Positions 34,150 to 45,319 of a stretch of DNA of 64,000 nucleotides are shown here, in pieces. The stretch comes from Riptortus pedestris (taxonomy: Eukaryota; Arthropoda; Insecta; Hemiptera; Alydidae): NCBI GenBank assembly GCA_019009955.1, contig CM032228.1, positions 177,505,001-177,569,000 on the forward strand, written 5' to 3'. The number at the start of each line of letters is the position of its first letter. The stretch's first letter is position 1. A model generated the notes under the pieces. That model saw only the letters and a program-made list of their open reading frames with translations, did not search any database and had not been told where the DNA came from. The position numbers and the translations under genes were made by a program.

Positions 34150-36298
34150 CTACCTCCATCGTGCCGATAAGCGTGGAGGGGCCACCTCAGTCCACTTTGC
34201 CCAGCTCGGTCTGTCCGCCGCGAGTCTCCTCATCTCTGGCGCGGTCTTGCCCCTTTCTGCTCCTAATCGAGCTACGTAGTCCTGGTACGTAAGTCTAGGT
34301 CTACCACGGGGTCGTTTGCCTTCTGGCCGTGCTTCATATATCCATTTGGCCTTTCTTGTGTCCCCCATTCGGTTGACATGACCAAACCACTCAAGTTGGC
34401 GCTCCTCAACTATTTCTCCAATCGGTCTCACCCCAAGGTCCTCTCATATCCGCTCATTTCTGATGCGGTCTCGCCTTGTTTTTCCCACAATGCACCTTAG
34501 GTATCTCATTTCTGCTGCCTTGAGTTTGCTTGCATGGTTGTCCAATAAGGTCCAACTCTCTGCACCATACAAAAGCTCTGGTAGAAAGACCGCTTTGTAG
34601 ATTCTGAGTTTGGTTGATCTACTCAATTCTTCTTTGGCAATTAGGGTGTTACGTATTTGGTAGAAAATTCCATTGGCCTGACTCACCCTATTCAAAACCT
34701 CCTGATCTATCCTACCATCCCTTCATTTGAGTGTGCCAAGATACTTTTAGGTGTCAACCATCTCAAGTGGTACGCCATTGCAGGTGACATTAACGTCTTC
34801 CTCTTCTCTTTCTACACACATAACCTTACTCTTCTTGACATTTATGTCCATTCCTTTTCTCTTTAGCTCCTCATACCACTCCGTAACACTAGTTTGCAGC
34901 CTTTCCTGCGAGTCCGCCACAATCACTACATCGTCGGCATATAACATTGCTTGGGCTAGAACGGGCGTCATTTTCCAGTAGCCCACCAGTGCTCGTGGTG
35001 TTCTTCTTTTGCAGATTTTCCATATTTCGTCCATCACTATAATGAACAACAATGGGCTAAGGCTGTCCCCTTGTTTGACTCCCTTGTAGAAGCTAAATGG
35101 AGAAGACTCCTTTCCATTGAGTCTCACAACCCCTTTTGGGTCTTGATACGCCGACTTAATGGCACTAATGAGGTTATGTGGAACACGCTTGCTAACCAGA
35201 GCGTCCCATATCTCTTGCCGTGGGACAGAGTCAAATGCAGCTTTCAAATCCAGAAAGGCCAGATAGACATTCCTCCCTCTGTCCCATGCCTTCTCCACTA
35301 TCATTCGGGCCGTGAATATATGGTCCTGGGTCAGGCCTGCCCGGTCTAAAAGCAGCCTGTTCTTCCTCAAGGTCCCCCTCAACTATTTTCCTTAGCCTCT
35401 GCTCAAGGATTCTGGTGTATAGCTTATACACCACAGAGGACAAGCATATAGGCCTGTAGTTTTCACATTCAGCTTGACTGCCCTTCTTGTAGATTGGGAT
35501 GATTATATTATTCTCCCAATCATTTGGGATTCTCTTTTCGTCCCATATCTTTTGGAATAGGGCTTGTAGGCACTTCCTTAATTCTTGTCCACTCTATTTG
35601 ATGAATTCCGGGGATATTCTGTCATGTCCAGCAGCTTTACCCAATCTTAGGTTCTCAATAGCTTCCTCCACTTCATCCTCCTCTATTGCATCATCTATAT
35701 CTTTAGGGTAGTCATCATCTTGTCTTCCTCTCCCTCTAAGATTCTGCAAGTTATTGGGTTGATGCTCCACCATACTGAATTTATCCTGGAAGTGATCCCT
35801 CCAGACTTTCAGGATCTCCCTATCATCCGTCACAATATTGCCATTTCCATTCTTTACATTCCTAATTGGTTTGGACCTTTTCCCTCTCAGAGCTTTGGTT
35901 ATGTACCAGAACATCTTTATATTTTCCTTATAGTGGTTTTCTATTTCTAGGCCGAACTCTTCCCAGGACTTCTGCTTTGCATCCTTGACAACCCTTTTTG
36001 CCTCATTCCTCAGTTGCACATACGCATCCCAATCCCTTTGGAGCTTACTTCTTTTATATGATTTCCAGGCTTCCTTCTTCCTTTTGATGGCAGTCCTAAC
36101 TTCTTCACTCCACCACTTAGTCATCTTTGTGCCTGGCCTGACTTTCTGCGTACCGCACACCTCTGTGGCTGTCCTGAGAATGCATGATTTGATTTCTGTC
36201 CAGAGTGAATCGATGCCTAAGTCCAAATCCATTTCTTGTTGGCGATCTTCCAGGAGATTCCTGTATGCTTCGCGCTTACTTTCCTCTTGAAAAGACCA
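34150..36298 (-). pseudogene. LINE reverse transcriptase, inactivated
   Basis: Reading the minus strand, in order: a Lys-rich linker (MTKWWSEEVRTAIKRKKEAW), GKAAGHDRISPEFIK (RT entry), an in-frame TAG at about 35593, ENYRPICLSSV, and QAAFRPGR. A frameshift near 35345 follows. Then come FLDLKAAFDSV (catalytic Asp, about 35230), KQGDSLSPLLF, MLYADDVVIVAD (YADD, about 34930), KKSKVMCV, two stops near 34747 and 34726, a thumb-like region, a TGA at 34444, and the C-terminal EERQLEWFGHVNRM..KRPRGRPRLTY segment. The catalytic YADD box is intact, but at least four stops and one frameshift make it non-functional. The C-terminal WFGHV..GRPR signature is shared by RTE-like and related LINEs. Confidence 0.9.
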
Positions 36299-36304
36299 TG
36301 TAAA

Positions 36305-36690
36305 TGCCTATGGCATAATGGGATTGTGGGAAGGAGAGAATGAGAAGAACAACAATGGACAACGTCTAATAGAGTTCTGCATTGAAAACAATATGCTCAT
36401 CGGAAAACAAAATTACCTTTGAGAGGAGGGTTGGAGATCGAGTGATGAAGAGCATCATTGATTACTTCATCCTAGACAAAGAACTCCGAGGATGCTTTAA
36501 GGACATAAAGGTAGTTAGAGGAGCAGAGTTGGGCACTGATCACCACCTGCTGATTGCTGACACAATGATTCTGAAACCAAGAAATAAAACCGCCAAGGTA
36601 TTTAGAAGGATTGCCGTTTCCAAATTTCAAGAGGAAAACCAATTTTTGATCACAGATAAAAATGAACTCAAAAAGACTTGGTCCCCCGGA
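36305..36690 (+). pseudogene. Inverted endonuclease C-terminus of the LINE
   Basis: The plus strand encodes IMGLWEGEN..NNNGQRLIEFC, then a TGA near 36418. In the next frame it encodes RVGDRVMKSIIDYFILDKEL and GAELGTDHHLLIADT, the latter matching the SDHHLL-type catalytic His motif of AP-like endonucleases. A small indel in the 36385-36410 region separates the two frames. The fragment lies head-to-head with the reverse transcriptase part. Confidence 0.85.
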
Positions 36691-37608
36691 TATATGTATT
36701 GGTAAGTGACAGAGCACTTTCAGAGGACTCGCTCCATGATCAGGGCCTGCTGTGCCAACGGTGAAGTCCAGACATATCTCGGCAACTATGATTGATCTTG
36801 CCCAATGGTATCGAGAGTTTCTCATTTTCTCCCTCCGTTGGTAGGAAGCCATCCCACTAAAGAAACTAGAATAACTGGAATTAAAAGTGACCTTTATCTG
36901 GCAAGTTCTTACCCAAAAAGTTCTTCCTACCAAAGTTATTTGGTGAAGTTAGTGGTAATTTCCTTGAAAACATTGAATTTTGACTCCCATTCTTTCACAT
37001 AGTTTTATAGGCTATTATTTCTATATAATTCATGCCTTTTATCAAATTTTGTGTTAGCTTTTAATGTTGTTTGATTAACAATGCTGGACTTGTAGGCCTC
37101 AGGATGGGCGTTGTTCAGGAGAATATGAATATGTTTATAGTATATAGTAAATTCAACCTTTCGTGGTGCCATCGTTATCCTAAAAGTGGGTTATACTATA
37201 TCTCTGTATAGGTTATTACGAATCTGTCACTTTATTGAATTGTTGTGTAATTCGTCTGGTGTAGTTAAATTCTATGTATATCTATTCATCGGAAGTAAAT
37301 TTTCTTAAAGTACCATAAAAGACTAAAACTTCTTAATCTTGAATTCATTAAGTTTATTCGATTGATTAGCGGCTCTTAACTATCTCTTCGCATGATATCG
37401 GAAGGAATGGTAAAAGTGTTGGAGACCGAAGTCCGGGGACTCTTAAGAGCAGGGGAAATAAGTAATAGCCATGAGAAATTGTCATTTTATGACAAAACAT
37501 CAATTTTTTCAGAATGCAATATTTAGCATTCGACACTTTAGAAAAATCAGTGATTCGTGGTTGGTAACTTCATTTGCCATTTCTAATAGTCAACTTACCA
37601 AATTTACC
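36691..37608. other. Stretch without a recognised gene
   Basis: Right flank of the LINE. No coding signal, RNA gene or repeat family was recognised. Confidence 0.45.
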
Positions 37609-37734
37609 TTTTAGCAGATTTCCCTTAAGGGAAATCAGCTATTGAGGTTGTACTCATGGCGGAATTTTCGAAATTTTTCAACAAATGTCCATCGATCCTA
37701 CCTAGTAGATGACGAAAATGAGGTCCGTTCAAAA

Positions 37735-37794
<60 letters not shown>

Positions 37795-38192
37795 CTGTTA
37801 CCGCTCTAGCGGTCGCAATTTTTGTTTGATCGATACCAAACTCGATATTTAGTCATTTTATGTAAAAAGAAAGACTAAGTTCGTTAACGGCTGAAACCGA
37901 ACCAGTGGGAGGGGGAGTTTAGAGGGGAGGATTTTTGAAAATTCGAAATACCTCCGATATAGAATCAATCTTATTGTACATTAAATGTACTATAAATATT
38001 GTTATATACATTTATTCTCTGAATATTAACGGAGATATTTGCATTTTTATTAAATCTGGACTAGTGACTCCCGCCAAAAGCCTAGTTCGGCCGTTTCCTT
38101 GACTGCTCCGCTCTCGTGAAATTTCTCTATTGTAAAACTTCACCTGGGAAATCTGCTTAGTTTACGCAGCCCCTACGTGAAGGGCTTTTTTT
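37609..38192 (+). mobile_element. Full-length family H (Helentron-like) copy
   Basis: It starts TTTTAGCAGATTTCCCTTAA with the palindrome TTTCCCTTAAGGGAAA. Then come GCTATTGAGGTTGTACTCAT, ATGTCCATCGATCCTACC, GATGACGAAAATGAGGTCCG, (TA)n at 37739-37790, ACCGCTCTAGCGGTCGCAAT and the GGGAGGGGGAGTTTAGAGGG tract. It ends GGGAAATCTGCTTAGTTTAC, GCAGCCCCTACGTGAAGGGC and a T-run. The 12-bp AGCAGATTTCCC / GGGAAATCTGCT pair forms the subterminal inverted repeats. No protein is encoded. Confidence 0.92.
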
Positions 38193-39267
38193 AACTACAG
38201 GCAATTATTGAGCTTAGAGATCTATTGCCGCCTCTGAGTCTCACTTTTAGTATTTGAGATCAGTGATCAAATTTTTTCTTAGTGACTGCGTCAATGGTCA
38301 GTTCACTCTGTGTCAGCCTACTTGTGGGCGGGATCTAAGAGAATCGTAATCCTTAGCCATCCCGAGGACGCATATACTCGCTAGGCTCCCGTTGAATCAC
38401 AAGTGCTGCGACACTAGCATGATCTGGTAGCTAGTGAACTAAATTTCTCCCTTGGCGAGGGTCGATAATGCACCTACATTAACCTTCAGCCTACTGACAG
38501 CAGTAATAGTTCTACCCACACCCTAACCCGCAGGGTCACCACCGCCCCCTTTTACTACACTTGAACATGTTATTATAACCTTTGTATTTTGTACGCATTA
38601 TATTACATGGAACTACAGACTTACACCACTATGTTTCGCAACCAGCCATATATAAATCTTTGGAGAAACGTGATAGCTATATGACGTCATATATGCTACA
38701 TTTCAGTGCTTGGACTGACTTATGATTTCTAAAGATACCAAGAGAAATCTTTGTGTAATTTAAAGTGGGAAATCGGCTTAGTTTATGTGGTGAACTGTCA
38801 AAACATTATACAAAATAAATGTGATTGGACATTTCCTATGACCCTATCTAATTTAAATGTTTATTTGTTGCGAAAAAGGTACATGAAAATGGGGTATAAT
38901 GTTTACCAAACGAATTTATTAGCTCATGGGCTCTTATGTTAAAACGATTTATTTTAAATCATTAGTGTTGATATTAAGTATGTTAACCCGCACAACTGTT
39001 AGGCAATGCAGAATTATCTGGGAGAAATTTTATTTCACTGTGTATATAGTACATACTCTTCAAATTTCGACTTGAAACTCGGTGAGTGAGAAAAAGAGAT
39101 GAGATGACATTACCAGTGTATCATTCTAGCACGAGGAAAGTCTGCTGCGGGACGGACTTTTTTTGGATGAGCAGGGTGCGTCAGAGAAACATACTTATTT
39201 GAAAGGTCTATAAAAACAAAAGTAAGATCTTTATTTGAGGTTACAATATTTATTTTTTTTTTTTTTT
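38193..39267. other. Stretch with a GC-richer block, no recognised gene
   Basis: The block 38215-38560 is clearly richer in GC than its surroundings and looks like a piece of some other repeat, but I cannot name it. Near 38742-38790 the sequence AAAGTGGGAAATCGGCTTAG resembles a degenerate family H 3' end. Confidence 0.4.
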
Positions 39268-39931
39268 TTTTTCAGTCTAGAAAATGACATCGGTTAAATG
39301 GCATACATTTATTAAGTCGATTTTTGAAGTTCGTCTCCAATCTATGCATCATAAGAACCATACTTCTTATGGTTCTTATACAACAACCGCCAACATACCG
39401 TTGGCAATGGAGACGCGAATGTTGTTCTCGAGGTGAGCTATGGTCCGCGGTTGATCAACATAAACCAAGGATTTAAAATAACTCCATAATAAAAATTTGA
39501 AAGTGAGCTTCGTCACTGAACAAAACGCCCGAGTTTTAGTTCACATGCATTTTGATGGGCAACAAAATCGCGTTCAGTTAATTCTTGCGCAACACGGAGA
39601 ATTGGTCGAACAGACGTGTCAGAAATTCCCGGAGCAGCTGCATGTTTTCAAGCCGAATGCAGAGGAAAACGAAGAATTGACGTCCTCACTCATTCGATTT
39701 GTACCTGAGTTCATGTGGTCCGTTGTTGTCCATTTCCGGGTTTTGCGACACTTCCATACTCCTGAAATGATTTAACCCACGACATAATCGAATTACGGCC
39801 TGGAACGAGTCTGTGACGAGGAATTTCAAAGCGAGGGTGGGAGGTACGTTGCGTAGCAACATGTGAGCGATCATTAGAAAAGATGCTCTCGACTAAGGTC
39901 CGCTCCTCTCTAGACCTGAGCATGATGGCAA
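39268..39931 (-). pseudogene. Relic DDE transposase (Tc1/mariner-like, insect type)
   Basis: The minus strand holds pieces of one protein in order: an N-terminal helix-turn-helix region ending RNSIMSWVKSFQEYGSV (about 39740-39820), an IERVRTSILR-type linker, KHAAAPGISDTSV, ELTERDFVAHQNAC, FSDEAHF (the first catalytic Asp region, about 39500-39516), then QPRTIAHLENNIRVSIAN and a C-terminal HLTDVIF (about 39285). The pieces lie in different frames with in-frame stops, and the central catalytic domain is largely deleted. The layout matches a transposase family abundant in insects. Confidence 0.7.
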
Positions 39932-40091
39932 CTGACTAGAACGGGAAAGAAACTTGCCGCCCCCCCTCCAGATGCACCCCCGCCCATCCATCAAGCCACC
40001 CAACTCTCCACTAGGGAGTTTTTTAAAATAAGTTAGTTTCTCTGGCGGAACCTGTACGTTTGCATATATGATTTTATATGTTTATATATAA
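39932..40091. other. Short spacer
   Basis: A C-rich patch (39958-40000) and AT-rich sequence lie between the transposase relic and a SINE. Confidence 0.4.
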
Positions 40092-40275
40092 AATTATTAC
40101 AATTAATTAACGTCCACTGCTTTCCCACTATTCCTGAATGGGACGGGTTATGTACAGGTTACCACTCTTTTTTGCCAGAGTGGTACTAAGGATTTTATTT
40201 CATGTTTGTCACTAAATAAATCCCTGTTGCCCAGGCGGGAATCGAGCTCACCGCTTCTACATGTGAGATTACGGC
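40092..40275 (-). mobile_element. tRNA-derived SINE, partial
   Basis: The plus-strand order is TTAATTAACGTCCACTGC, GGGACGGGTTATGTACAGGT, CCAGAGTGGTACTAAGGATT, TGTCACTAAATAAATCCCTG and GCCCAGGCGGGAATCGAGCT. Read on minus, the last part gives box B (AGCTCGATTCCCGCC). The copy is diverged and its 5' head is missing. Confidence 0.7.
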
Positions 40276-41620
40276 AAACGTTTATATTCTGTATAAGATG
40301 TCCTCTATGTGAAGGGGGTAGATATATAGGAGACCTCCCGCCCTCCGCTGATTGCATTCAATTGATTCTAATCATTACAAAGATATAAGAGAACATTATT
40401 TATAAATAAATTGTTGTCATATAATTACAAAAATATTTGTTTTAAACTTTTACTAAATTGAGAAGGCATATGTCCGCATGATAAAGAATAGTTTTATTAT
40501 CATTTGACTCAATATTTGAGTAAAGAATAAACATTATACGTAGTTCATTAATTGTAAAAATATAAACTATGACTAGTTAATGAGTAGGTAGGTTTACATG
40601 ATAAAATTTGACTACATGTAATAAGTAAAACGTAAAGTTATTGGGAAATATATATACATATGAGTTTTTGATTTTACAAAATGAGGCAATGATTTCTTTA
40701 AATATGTTGACACTACACTAATGATTAAGTTTGATTTTCCATATTGAAAGCCAAAAATTATTTTTTTATTTTGATAAACTTAGTTTCTAAAATCTAAAAA
40801 CATCTAAGAAAACGTTTGTACATACGTATTAATTCATTCGCAGAAACTCTGAGTTTGTGGATTGGTTGGTGGGATAGTTTGGGGTTGAGCCGGTGGTTTC
40901 TATCCAGCACAACCTCGCCTACTTGAAATACCAACCAGCCCAATTTTGGTTTTAAACAATTCATATTGCCAAATTCTTGTAATATTTTGTGTTTTTATAT
41001 CCTTCACTATAGGTGTGGACAATTAACTGTGTCGACCTGTCGATCTACAGAACATGATTATTTAATAATTCATTAAATTAGTATTCGTACTTTTGGAACA
41101 CCACTAAAATATGATGAGGTAACTACAAGTCTGAATTGAAATATTTAGTTCTATAGAGGGACTATACAGGTAATTCGTAACCAAAAACTTACTCGAAACA
41201 TAATTTCATATTCTGTTCTGACTTTTTCTGTGCAACCACCACGAAACGCATGAGTTTATACAATAGATGAATTTGTTGTGAAACGACATTATCATTATTT
41301 AAAAAAATAAAAAATAATGATACAGAGGACTATTTTCTTGGTCTTATTCCGAAAAGGTCCTTGGTTTATTGAGTTTGTAGTTTAAATTAGTTTGCTACGA
41401 AAAGTGCACCAAGCACCATTCTTTACATATATTTAAAGACATTAAACCTATAGTAACGAAGTTGTTGATGAATGTGTATTTTTAAAACAAGTAAACCATA
41501 TTAAATATTTAAAAAAATCCGATTGACAATACTTTATCTTGTATCAGTGTGAGATAATTAATACACATAAATTGTATTGATAACAATCATGTCAAGCCTT
41601 AGTAATATACTGATAAAAAG
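40276..41620. other. AT-rich stretch without a recognised gene
   Basis: No open frame with a recognisable domain, RNA gene or repeat family was seen. Confidence 0.45.
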
Positions 41621-43155
41621 AAAAGCCCATCGCGCAGGGGCTGCGTAAACTAAGCAGATTTCCAACGTAAAGTTATAGAATAAAGAAATCTCCATACGAG
41701 TGCCGATGAGTTACGGAAACGCCCGAACTAGCTTTCAGCGGGAACCATAGCTCGTCCGTTACACTTAATAAAAATGCAAATATCTCGGTTAATATTCAAG
41801 ATAGGGAATAAGTATACATAACAATATTATATTTATAGTAAACTTAATTTCCAATAAGATTGATTCTACACAATTTTTCGACCCGACGTATAGTAACGGA
41901 GATATTTCGAATTTTCGAAAATCCCCCCTTTAAACTCCCCCTCCCACTGGTCCGATTTCAGACGTTTCGACTTATCTTCCTTTGTACATAAAACGATTAA
42001 ATACCGAGTTTGGTGACGATTAAACAAAAATTGCAACCGCTAGAGTGTTAACAGACAAATATATATATATACTAGCTCAGATACCCGGCTTCGCCCGGGA
42101 ATTCATTTGAGGCTGAATGGTGATAGTATTTTTTAGCAGGCTTTACATTGCACAATATTTTGACATTTACCCGTCCCAGTGTTTAGGATTGATACCCGTC
42201 GTTGCCGTGGATTTGCTAATACTAGAATATTTGTTCGATAAGGCTTCACTGTCTTCCATATTTTGTTATTTCCCGTCTCTTATACATGTAAATATGGTGA
42301 ATTTTTATTTCAGGCCTCCCTTATAACCCCCCTCCCGTTCGAACCTAAAAATTTTAATATAACTTATAATTATGGAAGAATTAATGCTAATTGACATACC
42401 AAGCTTTGTTAAGTTCGGTTCAGCCGTTAGTGCCCAATAACATTGTTGGCTCCCGCTAAATTTTTAACGTATAACTCAATTATACTTAGGTATACGACAA
42501 AAGTGTATATAACAAAAGTTACTCCAAATAACAAAATAAACAACTTTTGTTATGTTTATATTTGCGGAAAAACCAATAGGAAACGAAATATCGCTATTTT
42601 TAATTTCAGGCTTCCCTTATAACCCCCACTCCCGCCCGTCCATAGAAATGTTGGTATGGCTTATTATAATGAAGGCCTCACTGCTAATACACATACCGAG
42701 TTTTATTTAGTTCGGTTGAGTCTTTTTTGGCAAATAATATTGTTGACTCCCGCTATAATTTTTAGCGTATAACGCTTTTAAACTTCGGTATACGACAAAA
42801 GTGTATATAACAAAAGTTACTCTAAATAACAAAAATAAAAACTTTTGTTATGTGCATATTTGCCAAAAAACCAATAGAAAACGAAATATCGCTATTTTTA
42901 ATTTCAGGCTTCCCTTATAACCCCCACTCCTGTTCGCCTCAGAAAAAATTAATATAGCCTAAAGTCTAAGATGGGTTAGTAGTAATATACATACCAAGTT
43001 TCATAAAATTCGGTCCAGCCGTTTATGCGTGAAAAGGTAACAAACAAACAAACATACACGAAAGAAACAAAATGCAGATATGGTGTCTATGACATGTGAA
43101 ACGAAAAGTTATCGTGAAATTTCGCGAAAAAAATCAATGTACAGACAGAGGTTAC

Positions 43156-43207
<52 letters not shown>

Positions 43208-43331
43208 GAACGGACCTCATTTTCGTCATCTCCTAGGTAGGATGGATGGACATTTGAAGAAACTTTTCGAAAATCGCGTCATGAGTACGACCTCAATAGC
43301 TGATTATCCCTTAAAGTAAATCTGCTAAAAG
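41621..43331 (-). mobile_element. Full-length family H copy with family C nested in its microsatellite
   Basis: On the minus strand the left end is the 3' terminus (AAAAGCCCATCGCGCAGGGG, TAAGCAGATTTCC). The common core follows to AGAGTGTTAACAGACAAATA and a TA tract at 42060-42070. After family C (42071-43161) a second TA tract leads to AATTTTGAACGGACCTCATT, GGATGGATGGACATTTGAAG, GCGTCATGAGTACGACCTCA and TCTGCTAAAAG, the 5' terminus. The two halves make one complete family H element. Confidence 0.85.
42071..43161 (+). mobile_element. Family C repeat nested in family H
   Basis: It starts ACTAGCTCAGATACCCGGCT, TCGCCCGGG. It holds two tandem modules with TAAATAACAAAATAAACAAC near 42525 and a close variant near 42823, and ends with CGGTCCAGCCGTTTATGCGT, AACAAACAAACATACACGA and TCAATGTACAGACAGAGGTT. 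Both ends abut (TA)n. It is in the opposite orientation to its host element. This copy is about 1.09 kb, one module shorter than the 32.2-kb copy. Confidence 0.85.
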
Positions 43332-44357
43332 ATTTACTGGTAAATATGTAACATAACAGCTTTTGATTGTAAGATCTTCCATTTACCTAAAATGAAAGGA
43401 CAAATTATATCAAACTAATTTAAATAGGATTTCAGATAATTTGGCAAGTTTTATTCATGCAGTGCATGTTGGTTTTGGATATATTTTTCTACAACAATGA
43501 CGTATGTCACTTCTTGAAAATAAAGTTTAGCGTTTTTATATGTATTCAAATGTGGACTCTTTTTATTACATTTTAATCACTAACTTGAAAAGCAAAAGAA
43601 AAAGTTACCTGGTTGATTAAAAAAAACTTATTAACTTGTATAAACGCATGACCAGTTCATTTTTACAACAGTTATGAATTTCTTTGGAAAAATATTTAAT
43701 TACTAAAAATAGTGTTTATGTTACACATAAATTTGTGTGTGTTCTCGGAAATAAATCGGTGAATTTCATATGGATTATAATTAAAAAAAAAAGAAACAGA
43801 GATATGCTAAATAAACGTCATAACAATTCTTTCGTTTGAAATATCCAATATGGATTAAAGAGGGCGGGGGATGAGGAAAGGCCAACCCTATTAGCCAGCT
43901 GGATTATGGGGGCTTATATTTTTAGTATAAGCTCAGTATGGGAGACAGGGCTGTCGTGTTTCCCAATCGTAGCTCTCTAAATATTCCATTTCAAAAATGA
44001 CAGCTTTCGGTTCAAACTAAGATATAATCGAATCCTTAATATTCCTCTTTGGCATGGCTCATGATTAATTCCTATAAGTCCAGCCAGGCAAGCAGAATGG
44101 AGGTCAGGTCCCTAAAAAACGTTTGTTGCCCAAGGAATATGTGCTCGTTTTTCAAGAGTTATTTGATTACCCCAACTCGTGACTGGATGCTGGTTATTGC
44201 TCTGACAGTATTCACTGTTCAATTAATACTTATTAAGTTCCCTTTAAATGTTACACTGCTGCTCAAAAACAGAACAGGAACGCTCAGAATAAATATAAAT
44301 AGCCATTGAAGCCCCTTTACTATTGAAGTATTCATTAAAAATACACCTAGTGTTTTT

Positions 44358-44420
<63 letters not shown>

Positions 44421-44534
44421 TTATTTATATAACTATGTAGATAATTTTGACCTGGTTATATTATGACTTCATTAGATTTTTTTTCAACTTTGTTAAAAAA
44501 TACTCTTTACTCTATAGAAATATCTTAGGCATTT
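43332..44534. other. Stretch without a recognised gene; contains (TA)n
   Basis: A (TA)n tract lies at about 44363-44417. The open frame 44049-44309 (+) has no recognisable domain. Confidence 0.45.
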
Positions 44535-44656
44535 TATTAGCAGATTTCCCTTAAGGGAAATCAGTTATTGAGGTCGTACTCATGATGCGAGTTTCGAAAA
44601 ATTTCTTCAAATGTCCATCGATCCTACCCAGGAGATGACGAAAATGAGGTCCGTTC

Positions 44657-44702
<46 letters not shown>

Positions 44703-45259
44703 CTGTTAACGCTCTAGCGGTCGCAATTTTTGTTTGATCGATACCAAACTCGGAACTTAATCGTTTTATGTAAAAAGGAAGATAAAGTTCGTTAATGGCT
44801 GAAATCGGACTAGTGGGAGGGGGGGTTTAGAGGGGGGGATTTTTGAAAATTCAAAATATCTCCGTTATTATGCATCGGATCGAAAAATTGTATAGAATAA
44901 ATCTTATTGCAAATTAAATTTACTATAAATATAGTTATATACATTTATTCTGTATCTTGAATATTAACCGAGATATTTGCATTTGTATTCTGCGTGTGGT
45001 CACCAGTAGGCTATGTTCGGACTTTCCGCCGAGAGCTCTGGCGGGCGTTCTTTAACTATTCGTCCCTCGTGAATAGGTTTAGAGGTTAGATTAACTGTTT
45101 TTTGGGGGCTAGAAACTACTGGGTTATTACGCCCTAAATAATGTTTTAGGTTTAGAGGTTTCTTACTACTACAGTTGTTATTAGGCAGATTTCTCTATTG
45201 TAAAACTTCACGTGGGAAATCTGCTTAGTTTACGCAGCCCCTGCGTGACGGACTTTTTT
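44535..45259 (+). mobile_element. Full-length family H copy with a small internal insertion
   Basis: It starts TTATTAGCAGATTTCCCTTA and contains (TA)n at 44663-44697, CGCTCTAGCGGTCGCAATTT and the strongest G-rich tract of the family. It ends CACGTGGGAAATCTGCTTAG, TTTACGCAGCCCCTGCGTGA, CGGAC and a T-run. A ~110-bp foreign segment at about 45075-45186 interrupts the block between CTCGTGAA and TTTCTCTATTG and contains AGGTTTAGAGGTT twice. Confidence 0.92.
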
Positions 45260-45319
45260 TATTTCCAACAAGGCTGGAATTAATTAAAAGTTTTGTCTCC
45301 AATGTTTTTACACCCTAAA

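Larger units (their letters stand above)
34128..36690 (-). mobile_element. LINE (non-LTR retrotransposon) with 5' inversion
   Basis: The 3' part (34128 to about 36298) lies on the minus strand and ends in a (GAA)n-type tail (TTC repeats on plus at 34131-34148). The 5' part (about 36305-36690) encodes the end of the endonuclease on the plus strand. Such head-to-head inversion is the signature of twin priming during target-primed reverse transcription. Both pieces reach a shared Thr-Trp-Ser coding point (plus near 36678-36688, minus near 36293-36300), which looks like the original junction. Simple-repeat tail and protein type suggest an RTE-like element. Confidence 0.85.

Noticed and set aside
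36472..36933. 153-residue minus-strand frame
   Set aside because: It overlaps the plus-strand endonuclease relic antisense and extends into non-coding flank. It is a shadow frame.
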